NCBI GenBank assembly: GCA_029851415.1
Contig: CM056743.1
Coordinates: 27,664,405-27,728,404 of the forward strand
Reading direction: 5' to 3'
Length of the DNA: 64,000 nucleotides
Origin: Eretmocerus hayati
Taxonomy: Eukaryota > Arthropoda > Insecta > Hymenoptera > Aphelinidae
Numbering within the stretch: the first letter of the stretch is position 1; every line of letters begins with the position of its first letter. Of this stretch, positions 21,690-34,990 are shown one piece after another. The position numbers and the translations under genes are program-made. A model generated the notes under the pieces. It was not told where the DNA came from. It made no database searches and saw only the letters and a list, made by a program, of their open reading frames with translations.

Positions 21690-23929
21690 TACTTTTTATG
21701 TCCGATCAGCTCTATAACAAATCAGTTTCGCAATTTGATAAAAGTATCTTTGTAACACATCGAATTGGATGATGAGTTTACGCGGTTATGATGATGTGAA
21801 ATGTGTTAGACTCGTACTCTTATAGATTCAGATTTATATTTTTCGACCCATTGGATTTTCAACTGGGAATATTCTATACGACTCACGGTTAATGAGTGTC
21901 ATGGCTCAAAATTCGTTCCATCTCAAGGATAAGTTTCCAATTTCAACTTCAGAACTCCGAAACTAGGTAAAGTCGCAAGTAGTGGATCAAAAAATGAGAA
22001 CTAATCAGTAATTTACATTTTTTGAATAAAATGTGAGTTTCTCGCGAATAGGAAGTAGCGCATTTTAAAGATATACTCTTTCAGCATATTTTGAAAAAAG
22101 GTACACCTCGATTGCTCGTAAACAATAATAGTAATAGAAAGTTCATGAAAGGATCCGTTGTCTCTTGTAGTGGGACAACGATTTGAGCTCGGCGCCCTCA
22201 TTGGAACGCGAATAGTCTCCACTGGTGGAACTGCGCTTTCAAGTTATGCTGAGAATATTTTGCTGATACTTAGAAGTATACTTGTGTTGGTCTGTATGGA
22301 ATATATGACACGTGATCGGACCAAACTGATTTCCCTCTGGTTTTTTCACTCAGTAAAAGTATAAGATCTGTTCCAGTCGAGGGCAGATTCTTCTTCCGCT
22401 ATTGGCTCTATCTTCAAGTAAGACATCTCGAGTGGAACAGCCTCAAAAGGGTGTTTAAAAACTCATGAGTTTCATGATTTTTCCTCTAATTTACGAATCT
22501 TTTGCTGGTCGTGCAAGGCATCAATTACAAATATATCGTATCAAAAAACACTGTAAAGGATTGATTTTGGGGGATAAAAATCCATTCCAATTTGGTGTTC
22601 CAGTATAGGCGCCAAACTAACCGTGTTCCAGTACTGGCGCTTTCACCATTCTTTTTGATTCCAGATATGTGAGTAAGAAAAACTAAATCCTGTAAGTATA
22701 AATTTAATGCGCATAGAAAGTTCTACAGAAAATGGATGTTGAAAGCTAGATAATGTCTGAATTTCTCATTTGATAAACTTTTTTTCTGTTACTATTTTTT
22801 GAATTTTCATTTCGCAGAGGTGTAAGGATAATCCAATCAAAGTCGTATTAATTCAATCTCATGGTCAATGCAGTTACTTTCATACAATCAAGGTTAACTA
22901 ACAATCTATATTTGTGTGGGTTCATTCTATGTTAAATACTGTCAATGGTGAGAAAATGATCTGATGTGATAAAGAACCAACTAATGACAAGTCTCCTGAG
23001 TACTAATTTGAATATTTTTGAGGGCCACAACTTGAAGAGGCTATCTCATCACATACATAATGTCTGAATTTTATGGTAATCAATAGTATCTTATGGTAAT
23101 AAGTATAGTTTGTCAACTCGAATCTATTAAACTGGTGCTTCATCTTCATTCAATATCATATCATGAAGAAATTTACTTACTTGATAATGTATATACCACT
23201 TTTATTAAATGATTATCTAAATAGAAAATTTCAGATATTAGGGTGGGTATACTTCTGAGACCACAAGAAATGGTGGGAAAATCCGCAGCCAACTGTAACA
23301 CACCATGACAATAACTGCGAATCAATTCAAAACCTGTTTCCGTTCTAAGCTGATGCAAATAGTTTGATAAATGTGGTAGGATTATCAATTTGTTTCATCG
23401 TTCGCAAGCCATTTGGTCTCAATGAGAATTTAAGGATTATACAAGTGTCTAAAAATTTCATTCTCTAAATATTCAAATTGAATGTTTGGCCAGATGCTCT
23501 TGAAGTTACGAGGGAAGATTTAGCTAAGTTTAGACTGAATTTATTACTGAATCACAAAATTATGTTACAGAAATATGAAGTGGAACTTGACGATTGTCGA
23601 CTGGAATTAGAATTTTTTTGGTGTAGGCGTTATTGGTGAATGGCGAAAGGCATCGTTATTTGGGGTTGTTTTGAAACATTTTGAATATAATTCCTTGTAA
23701 CTTGTCGGCTGGTGTACACCTTGTAATACTTCTGAGGTGCATCGTATTCATAGCCGATCAAGAGCTTATAACTCCAAAATGTGAGTATTGGGAGGTAAAT
23801 TCTATTGGGATATTCCTAGGCGAAGCTACAAAGTAGTTTCCCAAAGTTAGATCTCCATTGGGGTAACCTTAGAAGGGTATTGGAGTGGAACGTGAGAATC
23901 TTCAATAATGGGTTGCTGCGCCGCTTAAC
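21690..23929. other. No supported gene upstream of SPH2
   Basis: This should include the SPH2 promoter next to 21690, but no motif could be assigned. A minus-strand frame at 23173-23388 ends at a strong donor (ATCAA^GTAAGT) and reads CHGVLQLAADFPTISCGL, loosely like the second exon of the 8279-9162 gene. I could not find partner exons, so it may be a relic. A near-repeat of GTGTTCCAGTACTGGCGC occurs at about 22598 and 22623. Confidence 0.35.
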
Positions 23930-24976
23930 ATTTATTATCTCTAGACTGTGAGAAATCGATTCATATATTCACCAATACACCTACTTGCGAACTTCCCACC
24001 TGCCCGGCGTACCCTCGCCTATCTAATCCATTCACCCACCAACCCCTTGATACACCAACACACCTACCTGCTCACCTATCCGCTCATCCATCCATCCAGC
24101 AATCCACCCGCGTATCTCCCAACACGTCCAACGATTTACCCACTCAAGTACCCATCCACCTATCCGCCCACTCACCAAGCTACCTATCTCCCACTCATGC
24201 GTACACCTATCCATCAATCCACCCACTCGTAATCCAAATGGCCACGTTTATATTTTACACAGACCAGACCAGACCAGACTAGACTCTGTCCCACACCATT
24301 ATACACTACCAAAAATCGTTCCAGACCACCCTAGACCATTCCATATTAATCTAGACCAGCCCGAACCGTTCTGGGCTATCCCACACCACCCAAACCAAAA
24401 CAACGTGCGACGCAGACCACCCCAAACTGCGCCAAATCGTTCGAGAACGTTCCAGACAGTATCTGAACGTCCCAGGTCGTATCTCACCATCCCTGGACGT
24501 TCCATGTCAGACCGTGCCAGAACGTCCGAGAATGTTCTAGACGGCACCAGAACGTCCCAGATCGTATCTCACAATCCCAAAACGTTCCATATCGTGGCAG
24601 AACGTCCCAGGTCGTGCCAGACCGCGCCACACCGTCACGAACTGCACCAGAACGTCCTAGACCGTATCTCGCCATCCTCAAACGTTCCATCTCGTGCCAG
24701 AACGTCTCAGATCGTGCCAGACCACCCTGAACCATTCCAGACCGTGTCAGACCGCCATGAACCGTACCGGAACGTCCTAGGTCATACCAGATTGCGCAAG
24801 ACCAGTCCAGGCCGGATCAGACCATCCATCCACCCGACCATCTAGACGCCCACTCACCAACCCATTCACACATCGTGCAATCCATGGCCCACCCGGCCGG
24901 CCATCACACTTTAATCTCTTCCACGTTAGGCACCCCGATACGCGGGATTCGGACGGACAAATTTTGGCTAGGCGTT
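23930..24976 (-). mobile_element. Minisatellite-bearing element, copy 3
   Basis: The left part (about 23960-24230) is CCACC/CATCC tetranucleotide-like DNA. The middle (24255-24830) is an array of degenerate decamers around GTTCCAGACC and CGTCCCAGAT. The right end (24895-24976) is a close copy of the family terminus in reverse complement (GCACCCCGATACGCGGGATT, then GGACAAATTTTGG, ending GGCGTT). Long open frames across the decamers have no coding character and are dismissed. Noncoding. Confidence 0.7.
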
Positions 24977-25196
24977 CAAGTATTGCATCAATCATCCATT
25001 AGGTGGGCGTTTGATTATCATTATAACACCGAGGAACAACATTATGGGGTCGGAATGTATTATTACCAAACTACTGATTTCTTGAGAATTTTTTGACGCA
25101 GAAACCAAAAGGATCGTACCCAAGAACATCTTAGTCTGATGGATGAAACATTCCGATTCCAAAATATTTCCATCAGTGTTATTACTATTTTATTTC
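24977..25196. other. Spacer between two elements
   Basis: Short AT-rich spacer with no gene or repeat recognised. Confidence 0.3.
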
Positions 25197-28055
25197 ATTT
25201 TTGCTTTCTCTAAAGAGAAAGCTTTGTTTTCGACACAGCGAATTTTTGATCAATTTTTCCATTCAACCCAACATTTTATTCAACATAATTCATCTTATCA
25301 AAAAAGTGCTTTAACCATCTTATTCCTCTCGCCAAAATCTAACGATTGTAAGTAACACTTTTCCCCTTAGAATCCTCAAAAACCCCCCAGTGACTCATCT
25401 CTCCGGCCCTTTGTCTGTGTCTGTGTGTGTGTGTATGTGTGTTGTTTTTTTTTGCGCCACGCTTTCTCTTCTACACTCCACTCTATCGATTTTTGCTTTT
25501 CTACAAGTTCTAGAGAATGTCTCAGAGATGAGACCAGTGATTTGCCTGGTCTCCTCTCCAAATCGAATTTAATTTAAACGATTTTTTAGGCAAAATCGCT
25601 GAAATTGTGTACTTTCATACTAAAATATCTCTTTCTAACTTTACCTTACCCCAATTTTGATTACCTAGACTACGGTTTTTTTGGCTCAATCTATCTTTTG
25701 GTTAATACCGAAATTCCATTCAAACTCCATCAACGTGAATTTTTATAAAAAAACCAAAATTTCCAACAAAAACAGCGATTTGAGCATGTTTAGACCTACT
25801 CTATCGAAATTCCGTTTTAACCAAATCACTCGTTTTGCTAAAAAAACCTCACTTTAGGTAGCCCAAATCCCCATAACTATTTTCCTCAAAAAAATAACTC
25901 AAAATATACAAAAATATTTTTTTCAATATTCATACTTTCCTCATATCTCTCCTCTAAACTACTTTATTCAAATTTTACTCAACTAAGTTGATACTTTTTC
26001 ATCGTTCTAAATCGATTGGTTGATACCGAATTTTCTCAAAATCCGTTTTAATACATTGAAAATCCCATTTATTCCCGAAAAATCCAAATTTTTTCGAAAT
26101 ACTCCATTTTTATAATCCTTACACCAACTATATTAAAATTTGCCCTTAACCATACTACATATATCCCATGGAAAACCCTAGTTTAGGTCATCTGGATTCC
26201 CTTAAAAGGCAATCTCCTTATAATAACTCAAAATGTTAGAAGGAAATCGCATCTAAAATTCATTTTCTGCTATTACCCACCCCCTAAACTAATATATACA
26301 AATTTTACTCAACTAAGTTTATACTTTTTCATCGTTCTAAATCGATTGGTTGATACCGAATTTTCTCAAAATCCGTTTTAATACATTGAAAATCCCATTT
26401 ATTCCCGGAAAATCCAAATTTTTTCAAAATACTCCCATTCAACCCAATATTTTCTTCAACATAATTCATCTTATCAAAAAAGTGCTTTAACCATCTTATT
26501 CCTCTCGCCAAAATCTAACGATTGTAAGTAACACTTTTCCCCTTATAATCCTCAAAAACCCCCCAGTGACTCATCTCTCCGGCCCTTTGTCTGTGTCTGT
26601 GTGTGTGTATGTGTGTTGTTTTTTTTTTTTGCGCCACGCTTTCTCTTCTACACTCCACTCTATCGATTTTTGCTTTTCTACAAGTTGTAGAGAATCACTC
26701 AGAGATGAGACCAGTGATTTGTCTGGTCTCCTCTCCAAATCGAATCTGATTTAAACGTTTTTTGAGGTAAAATCGCTGAAATTGTGTACTTTCATACTAA
26801 AGTATCTCTTTCTAACTTCACCTTACCCCAATCTTGATTTCCTAGGCTATGGTTTTTTTGGTTCAATCTATCTTTTGGTTAATACCGAAATTCCATTCAA
26901 ACTCCATCAACGTAAATTTTCATAAAAAAACCAAAATTTCCAACAAAAACAGCAATTTGAGCATGTTTAGACCTATTCTATCGAAATTCTGTTTTAACCA
27001 AATTACACGTTTTGCTAAAAAAACCTCACTTTAAGTAGCCCAAATCCCGATAACTATTTTCCTCAAAAAAATAACTCAAAATATACAAAAATATTTTTTT
27101 CAATATTCATACTTTCCTCATATCTCTCCTCTAAACTACTTTATTCAAATTTTACTCAACTAAGTTGATACTTTTTCATCGTTCTAAATCGATTGGTTGA
27201 TACCGAATTTTCTCAAAATCCGTTTTAATACATTCAAAATCCCATTTATTCCCGAAAAATCCAAATTTTTTCGAAATACTCCATTTTTATAATCCTTACA
27301 CCAACTATATTAAAATTTGCCCTCAACCATACTACATATATTCCATGGAAAACCCTAGTTTAGGTCATCTGAATTCCCCTAAAAGGAAATCTCCTTATAA
27401 TAACTCAAACTATTAGAAGGAAGTCGCATCTAAAATTCATTTTCCGCTATTACCCAGCCCCAAACTAATATATACAAATTTTACTCAACTAAGTTTATAC
27501 TTTTTCATCGTTCTAAATCGATGAGTTGATACCGATTTGTTCAAAATCCTTTTAAATACATTCAAAATCCAATTTATTCCCGAAAAATCCAAATTTTTTT
27601 TTAAAAACTCCATTTTTATGATCTTCTCACCAACTATATCAAAATTTTCCCTCAACCAGACTACATACCTTCCATGAAAAACCCCAGTTTAGGTCATCTT
27701 TATTCCCCTTAAAGTGAATCTCGTAATAATAACCCAAAATATTAGAAGAAAATTGCAGCTAAAATTCATTTTATCCTCATATCTCCCTCTACAACTAATC
27801 TATCCACCTTTTAATGGACTAGAGAGATACTTTCCCCTCATTCTACATCGATTGGTTGGATCCAATCATTGGATTGTGAGTGTGATATGACATGCAATAA
27901 AATTAGATTAAAAAATATAACTATTTTGTAGGAATCCCAATCATCATTTTGGAATTTGATCAGTTTCGCAAATTTCTCATTAGTTTCAGTGAACCTCTTA
28001 AACTATTTCGCTAAGAGAAAGCATTCTGCTAATCTCATTTAGCAGCGTATTTTTG
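25197..28055. mobile_element. Noncoding repeat element, long copy with internal duplication
   Basis: It begins TTTTTGCTTTCTCTAAAGAG and ends AGAAAGCATTCTGCTAATC...CGTATTT. Both ends also bound the copy at 30536-32205, and the outer words TGCTTTCTCT are inverted relative to each other. A unit of about 1174 bp is duplicated; the word CCCAGTGACTCATCTCTCCG recurs at about 25387 and 26561. Inside it a block of roughly 335 bp starting TTTTTCATCGTTCTAAATCG recurs near 25997, 26325, 27170 and 27500. Each big unit has a GT microsatellite (near 25420 and 26600) and a T tract. No plausible protein is encoded. Class unknown; a hairpin (CTGCTAA / TTTAGCAG) lies at the right end. Confidence 0.65.
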
Positions 28056-28155
28056 TATTATCCATCAAAATTAGCACGACATTTAAGTTTCTTATGTATC
28101 TAATTGATACAAATCAAGTTCTAAACTAAAATTGGCCTGCTTATATCTGTGTATG

Positions 28156-28167
28156 TTGTCGGAAGTT
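28156..28167. repeat. Left target-site duplication of the LINE
   Basis: TTGTCGGAAGTT here is repeated exactly at 35244-35255, immediately outside the two ends of the LINE. A 12-bp duplication next to a poly(A) tail is the signature of target-primed reverse transcription. Confidence 0.85.
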
Positions 28168-30070
28168 TTTTTTTTTATTTAGCACTTCAAACCCTTCACG
28201 GGTTTATATTGGCATTACAGATTCATTACGTATCAATCGATTGATGGCTGAGGGGGAGAAAAAGAAAGAAACTTAAACTTTAAGATTACATTCAGTCAAA
28301 AATGTACAAATGAGGTTGCTTACATTTAATCTGGGTCGAAAAACTAGTGATCTAGTATATAAAGGTAGCTGATACCCTAGTTTCAGTAATTTTTCCACAA
28401 ATTCTGAACGTTGCAAGTCATATAGCTTACACTGAACCATAATATGGTCTATATCCTGTTCATCGTCACCACATTCGCATTTCGACTCTTTGATCATATT
28501 TAATCTTGCCAGCGAAGATGCTAAGCTATAATGGTTCGCTATGATTCTATTGATAGTGACTATTACTTTTCGGGCTAAATTTCTCTTTGCATACCAAGGT
28601 TTTGCACAGTTCTCGTAAAGATATAAAGAATATTCTTTGCCTTTTCTGATACCTTCAACTGTGGTTGTCTCGTGAGAGTTCAATTTAGCTTCCTGTCTAA
28701 ATATTTCAGATAAGTCAGTGAATGGAATTTTATAAGTACTCGTTTGATCAAGGTCAGTAGCTGCTTTTGCTAAGCTATCTTCTTTTTCATTCCCTCGGAT
28801 TCCTACGTGTGAAAGAATCCAAATGAAGTCAAGTGTACTCGCATTCTGTGTCTTTTGTTGGAATTCGTTGAACTTTTGTTTTATCTCATGATATAGGAGT
28901 TTATTTTGATGTTCAACTTTGGATTTTCAAGAGATTCCAATACACTGCGTGAATCCGAGAGAATGACGAAACTCGTATCAAGATGCTCGAGAGCAATGTC
29001 AAGAGCACAGTTTAGCGCGACACATTCCGCGGTGAATATTGAAGCATTCGCGTTCAGGCCTTTCATGATTTCGAGATTGAGATTGGGACAATAGCATGTG
29101 GCCTCAACGGATTTATGCGATTTTACCTTGCTACCATCTGTATATATGGGCACAGACTCTTTTTCGGCAAGGAAGATTTCTATTTCTAAATTCGGATTTT
29201 CTGATTCTTGTAACATTTTTCCAAATCCAAGATTCACAGGAACGCTACTCATTACAGTGTTATAGTCGAATGAGAAGATGTTATAATGGTCTCTACTGTT
29301 TACTATTTCTATACTTTGAGGCATTTTTCGAATACACGAATCTAAACTTTTCATACATCTTTGAGATCTTTGAGAAATTTTCTCATAGTAAAGCATTACT
29401 CTCTGAAGACTCGATGGATACCTATTTGACGCGATCTTACTCAAATAACATTTACACAGGAAGATTGATCTGTCTTTTATAAAAGGAAGTTTGGATTCTC
29501 CAATTAATATGTTTGTTGGCGTGCTTATACGATATCCTAAAGCTATTCTTATAGCCGAATACTGAATTTTCTCCATGGCATTGGTGTTTGTTTTTCTATT
29601 TGATAGATATATGTAACTACCGTAATCAATTATTGACCTCACGTAACTTTTGTATAAGACTATCAGTGTTTCGGGGTTACAGCCCCACCATGTACCACGA
29701 AGAAATTTAAGAATATTCAAGGCCTTTGACGTTCTTTATTGAACTGTTTTCACTTGATGTGAATGAAAGTTTATAGTCAAAGATTATGCCCAAAAAGCGA
29801 GCTTGTTCTTTGGACTTTATCTTGCAACCCATCATATCTATTTCTAATTTTCCTGGTTTTATATTTTTACGATTGAAATGTACCAAAACAGTCTTGGGAA
29901 CGGAAAGCGACAGACCAAGTTCGCCAAAATTCCTACTGATGATCTTTATGGATTCTTCAATCAAATTTCTACTTTCATCTATTGAAGAGCATTTATAGTA
30001 AATAGCAGTGTCGTCTGCGAATTTGGAAATCTTCACTTCTTTAGGCACACCTTTCGTTACATTCATCACT

Positions 30071-30176
30071 CATATCGTCGCCCCCGACGAAGAAAAACAC
30101 CTCCCATTGTGGGCCGATGTAAAGTTATATTGGCCCACAATGGGAGGTGTTTTTCTTCGTCGGGGGTGACGATATG
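30071..30176. mobile_element. 106-bp near-perfect palindromic miniature element
   Basis: Two 45-bp arms starting CATATCGTCGCCCCCGACG match each other in inverted orientation with one mismatch, around a 16-base AT-rich loop. It interrupts the LINE reverse transcriptase just after the GVPQGGVLSPL box, so it inserted after the LINE. No target duplication was clear. Confidence 0.85.
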
Positions 30177-30535
30177 ATGTATCACAAAGGGCTAAGCACT
30201 CCACCTTGAGGTACGCCTTTATGTGTGGTTCGAGTTTCTTCTCCGAGTACATCTGCATGAACGCGTCTCTCATACGTCGAAAACTTTACGAATTCAATTA
30301 ATTTGTCGGAGCATCCTATTGCAGGTAATTTGAAAAGTAAGATCTCGATATCAACATAATCGAATGCTCCTTCTACATCAAGAAATGCTGCGAGAACTTC
30401 ACTATTTTCCATGAAAGCTTGTTGGATTCCTAATGTCAAACAAATGAGATTATCAGTGCACGATTTACCTTTCCTGAAGCCATTCTGGAATTGGGGGAGA
30501 ATGTTGGTAAACTCTATGCAAAAATTGAGCCTACT

Positions 30536-32205
30536 TTTGCTTTTTCTAAAGAGAAAGCTTTGTTTTCGACACAGCAAATTTTTGATCAATTTTTCCATTC
30601 AACTCGATATTTTCTTCAGCATAATTCATCTTATCACAAAAGTGCTTCAACCATCTTATTTCTCTCGCCAAAATCTAACGATTGTAAGTAACACTTTTCT
30701 CCTTATAATCCTCAAAAACCCCCCAGTGACTCATCTCTCCGGCCCTTTGTCTGTGTCTCCGTGTGTGTGTGTGTTGTTTTTTTTTGCGCCACGCTTTCTC
30801 TTCTACACTCCACTTTATCGATTTTTGCTTTTCTACAAGTTGTAGAGAATCACTCAGAGATGAGACCAGTGATTTGTCTGGTCTCCTCTCCGAATCGAAT
30901 CTGATTTAAACGTTTTTTGAGGTAAAATCGCTGAAATTGTGTACTTTCATACTAAAATATCTCTTTCTAACTTCACCTTACCCCAATCTTGATTTCCTAG
31001 GCTATGGTTTTTTTGGTTCAATCTATCTTTTGGTTAATACCGAAATTCCATTCAAACTCCATCAACGTAAATTTTTATAAAAAAACCAAAATTTCCAACA
31101 AAAACAGCAATTTGAGCATGGTTAGATCCAGTCTATCGAAATTCTGTTTTAACCAAATTACACGTTTTGCTAAAAAAAACCTCACTTTAGGTAGCCCAAA
31201 TCCCGATAACTATTTTCCTCAAAAAAATATCTCAAAATATACAAAAATATTTTTTTCTATATTCATACTTTCCTCATATCTCTCCTCTAAATTACTCTAT
31301 TCAAATTTCACTCAACTAAGTTGGTACTTTTTCATCGTTCTAAATCGATTGGTTGATACCGAATTCTCTCAAAATCCGTTTTAATACATTCAAAATCCGA
31401 TTTATTCCCGAAAAATCCAAATTTTTTCGAAATACTCCATTTTTATAATCCTTACACCAACTATATTAAAATTTGCCCTTAACCATACTACATATATCCC
31501 ATGGAAAACCCTAGTTTTGGTCATCTGGATTCCCCTAAAAGGCAATCTCCTTATAATAACTCAAAATGTTAGAAGGAAATCGCATCTAAAATTCATTTTC
31601 TGCTATTACCCACCCCCTAAACTAATATATACAAATTTTACTCAACTAAGTTTATACTTTTTCATCGTTCTAAATCGATTAGTTGATACCGAATCCTTCA
31701 AAATCCTTTTAAATACATTCAAAATCCAATTTATTCCCGAAAAATCCAAATTTTTTTTTAAAAACTCCATTTTTATGATCTTCTCACCAACTGTATCAAA
31801 ATTTTCCCTCAACCAGACTACATATCTTCCATTAAAAACCCCAGTTTAGGTCATCTTGATTCCCCTAAAAGTGAATCTCGTAATAATAACCCAAAATATT
31901 AGAAGAAAATTGCATCTAAAATTCATTTTATCCTCATATCTCCCTCTACAACTAATCTATCCACCTTTTAATGGACTAGAGAGATACTTTTCCCTCATTC
32001 TACATCGATCAGTTGGATCCAATCATTGGATCGTGAGTGTGATATGAAATGCAATCAAATTAGATTGTTTAATAAAACTATTTTGTAGGAATCCCAATCA
32101 TCATTTTGGAATTTGATCAGTTTTGCAAATTTCTCATTAGTTTCAGTGAACCTCTTAAACTATTTCGCTAAGAGAAAGCATTCTGCTAATCTCATTTAGC
32201 AGCGT
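30536..32205. mobile_element. Noncoding repeat element, short copy inside the LINE
   Basis: The same element as 25197-28055: it starts CTTTTGCTTTTTCTAAAGAG, contains CCCAGTGACTCATCTCTCCG and the GT microsatellite near 30760, and ends ...CATTTAGCAGCGTATTT. It has one main unit with two of the roughly 335-bp blocks (31325 and 31660). It splits the reverse transcriptase between FESLI and SRLNFCIEFTN, so the junction defines the insertion point to within a few bases. No coding capacity and no certain target duplication. Confidence 0.75.
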
Positions 32206-33833
32206 ATTTATTAGGGATTCAAAAAGTTTGCAGAGACACGACGTGAGAGAAATTGGTCTTACACTCTTAACGTCTGGTTTACCAATGAAGTGTACAAATG
32301 AATCTCTCCAGCTGTCTGGATAACTATTCTCTCTGTACATCTCGTTGTAAATGTCAATCAATAAGAGGCGATATTTCATTGTCAACTTTCGGAGGATAGT
32401 GTAATCTATTCCGTCCGTTCCTGGAGACGATTTTGCATTTGCTGATTCAAGTGCGATATTTAGTTCAGTAAAGGTAAAAGGGTCATCAAAAAATAGATTC
32501 CTATTATTTTCATCGGTTTCTGGAAAGTAGTCTGGATTGTTCGGTGCCCATGGTGGACAAAGCTTATTCAAGGCTATATTCGTTTTGTTTTCGAATTGTA
32601 AATTTTCCGATACATAAGTTGACTTTGTATTCGTCCATTCATTTTTGAAAATTCTACACTTATTCCAAACGTATTTGGAATTTGTTCGGTGATCTAGTGA
32701 ATTCGCAAACCCTCTGAATCGTTCCCTTTTCTTACGCTTGAATGTTTTCTTTGCTATGGTACAGCACTTTTTGTACTCAATCCAGTCATCAAATTCATGA
32801 GTCTCTTTCCATTGTTTGAAAGATTCTTTGCGGTTTAGTTTTACTTTATTACATTCTTTATCCCACCAAGGTGCCGGATTTGCAATTTTCTCCTTGATAA
32901 AATTTCTCTTTGGTGGAGTGCTAGCTTCAATAGCAGCGGTAACGATATTGACAAAAAAATCATATTTTCCACGCGGCTCTAACTCATCATAATCTGATTC
33001 ATAAAATTTCGTGACGTTATTCTCCAGGCAAGTTTCGAATTTCAACCAATCTGTTTTCGAGGATCCTATTTTGAAACTCTTATTCTGATAGTAGTTCCTG
33101 TCAATCTTGACATCGATGTGAATAGGATAGTGATCCGAGCCATATGTTTCCTCGTGTATATGAGTATTAATTTCATCAGTGATGCACATTGTAGAAAAAA
33201 TCAGATCTATATTTGACTCTCTTTTGCTTCTTGCATCAATGCGAGATTTGGGATCCGAATTATGTAGAAATAAGTTTTTCATATTCACACTTTGCTCAAG
33301 TCTCTTCCCGTTCACGTCACTGTATTCGCAATTCCACGTGGTATTATGTGCGTTAAAGTCACCTAGTAGTAAACAGTGGTTGGTTTTGTTGACATTCGAT
33401 ATAATTGAATTCCATTGAGATTGTGTCAATGTGAATTTGGGAACTCTGTAACATGCAATTAAATCTAGATGAGGGCTAGTATTAGTGATTCGTATACCTC
33501 CTAATTCGACAAGACAATTGGGAGTGTGAAAAGTTTGAATTTCAACGAAAGCTAGATTCTAACGAATGTAAAATATAATACCACCTCCTGTCGAGTAGTG
33601 ACGATCTTTCCTGTAACTCACAAATTCTGAATACTCTTCACACTCGTCGTCTGGGTGTAACCATGATCCAACACATATACACACGTCATAGTCTCGTAAT
33701 AGAATTTTCAGATCCAATTCACGTTGATTGATACTTCTCGCGTTTCAGAAGAGAATTCGAAGACTCGCTGGTGATGTAGATGATGATGATGTTCTCGTTG
33801 TTGTTGTTGCTTGCGCCATGCTGTCCTATCAAT

Positions 33834-34990
33834 TCATGCGTCAACTTCCGATTGACTACATTCATCCGTTGACTCACATGGTTCATTGTTGAGACGATTT
33901 CTGAGTCTCGTTATTCTGGTCTTCATATACCTGTCTTTGATCGAGGTATAAATTTCTGTCAACATTGTGACGAGAGCGTCCTTATCACTTGTGTACATTT
34001 CGGATGTAGCTATGACATCCGAGCTGGTACTACAGTTACAAAAGAATCTTGTCAGTTGATCAAAGTTGAGAGGATAGAATTTTTCTTTTTCCTCTATGTG
34101 TGAGCGAGCTGGCTGTAGCAACTTTTCTACCTCTGGTCTCTGCAAAATTTTCTTTTCATCCCTTTTAGGTTTCTTCTTCTTATTTACTTTCTGTAGGCTA
34201 TCAATTTCAGTATCAATCATATTTTCTTGACTCGGCTCTTCACTAATTGATGAACTGGGAGCTAATGGTCTTTTGGAAGGACCTGATGGAGGGATAACTG
34301 CTGGTGCAGTCTTAGATGTTATCTTTTCATCGGAGACTGTTGTTGTTGTTGTTGTTGTGAGGTTGTAGTGCTCTCAAATTGTTTCGCTAAGTGTCCCTCT
34401 TTCTTACATATAAAGCAAGTGACTTTTTCTGAAGAGAAGTATATCCAATATTCCATGTTGTTGAAACTCATAGCCATTGATTCTGGAAGTTTTCCCATAT
34501 CTCCTGGGCGTACATACATTTGTCTTCTGAAACTCTGGATGTGCATCAATTCAGGAGCACTGATGGCGGCTCTCACTTTTGGGATCTGTGAGACAGGTTT
34601 GATTTCGAGTTCTGCAAGCTGCGACATTATAACACTTGATGGAATTGTAGGACGGACATTGGAAATTATTACTCGTTTGGCTTTCGATATCAGTGGTCTA
34701 ATTTCAAGTGGAGGGTCTCTGATAGTAACACTAGTTTTGGTTTCTGCAAGTTGATCAACGAGTTCTTTTTTGCTGAGGTATAGACAAACCCGACCTTGGG
34801 AAAATCGTGAGATATAATGAATATCTATCGGTGGAACTACTTGAGAAACTGCAACGACGTATTCTTCTACTGTCAATCCTTCAATTGAGTCTAAAATAAT
34901 AGCTTGTTTATCGGTTGGACACTGCATTTGTTCAGCTATTCCGGCGTACGTTCTTCTCACTGTTGATGGTTTTTGTGACTGTGAATTCAT
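33834..34990 (-). pseudogene. LINE ORF1, nucleic-acid-binding protein (broken)
   Basis: Starts at 34990 (MNSQSQKPSTVRRTYAG). The middle has a fold typical of LINE ORF1 proteins (IHYISRFSQGRVCLYL, RVIISNVRPTIP). A zinc knuckle follows, CFICKKEGHLAKQF, in which the fourth ligand Cys is Phe. A glutamine run and a stop come at 34319. The remaining tail is in another frame, 34220-33834, lysine-rich (KVNKKKKPKRDEKK) and acidic at its end (ESTDECSQSEVDA). The known role of the family is coating the element RNA as a ribonucleoprotein. A frameshift plus the lost zinc ligand make this copy defective. A short upstream frame (MPPNTLSKKRKTAQ, about 35080) may be an ORF1 leader. Confidence 0.85.

Larger units (their letters stand above)
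28273..33819 (-). pseudogene. LINE ORF2: endonuclease, reverse transcriptase, RNase H (broken)
   Basis: The ATG at 33819 lies just after the ORF1 stop. The endonuclease opens with LRILF, then TGA at 33745-33747 where a Trp is usual, then NARSINQ. It carries LLLGDFNAHN, SNIDLIF and GSDHYP, the expected metal and catalytic blocks. A second stop (TAG) lies at 33559-33561. The reverse transcriptase has SSPGTDGIDY, RPISLTSCLCKLFESLI, QNGFRKGKSC, AAFLDVEGAFD, GVPQGGVLSPL and FADD (30010-30021). The last is the catalytic YxDD-type box in its F-A-D-D form. The frame is cut by the nested element at 30536-32205, by the palindrome at 30071-30176, and by frameshifts near 29715 and 28885. RNase H shows YTDGS, AECVAL and SHVGIRGNEKE. 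The C-terminal finger reads CECGDDEQDIDHIMVQC and the ORF ends at 28273. Confidence 0.92.

Noticed and set aside
24299..24845. Arg/Ser/Thr-rich 146-codon frame and minus-strand partners
   Set aside because: Explained by degenerate decamers (GTTCCAGACC) read in frame; all frames show the same low complexity.
25197..32205. Helitron assignment for the unknown element
   Set aside because: A terminal hairpin exists, but there is no TC start, no CTRR end and no clean A/T insertion site, so the class is left open.
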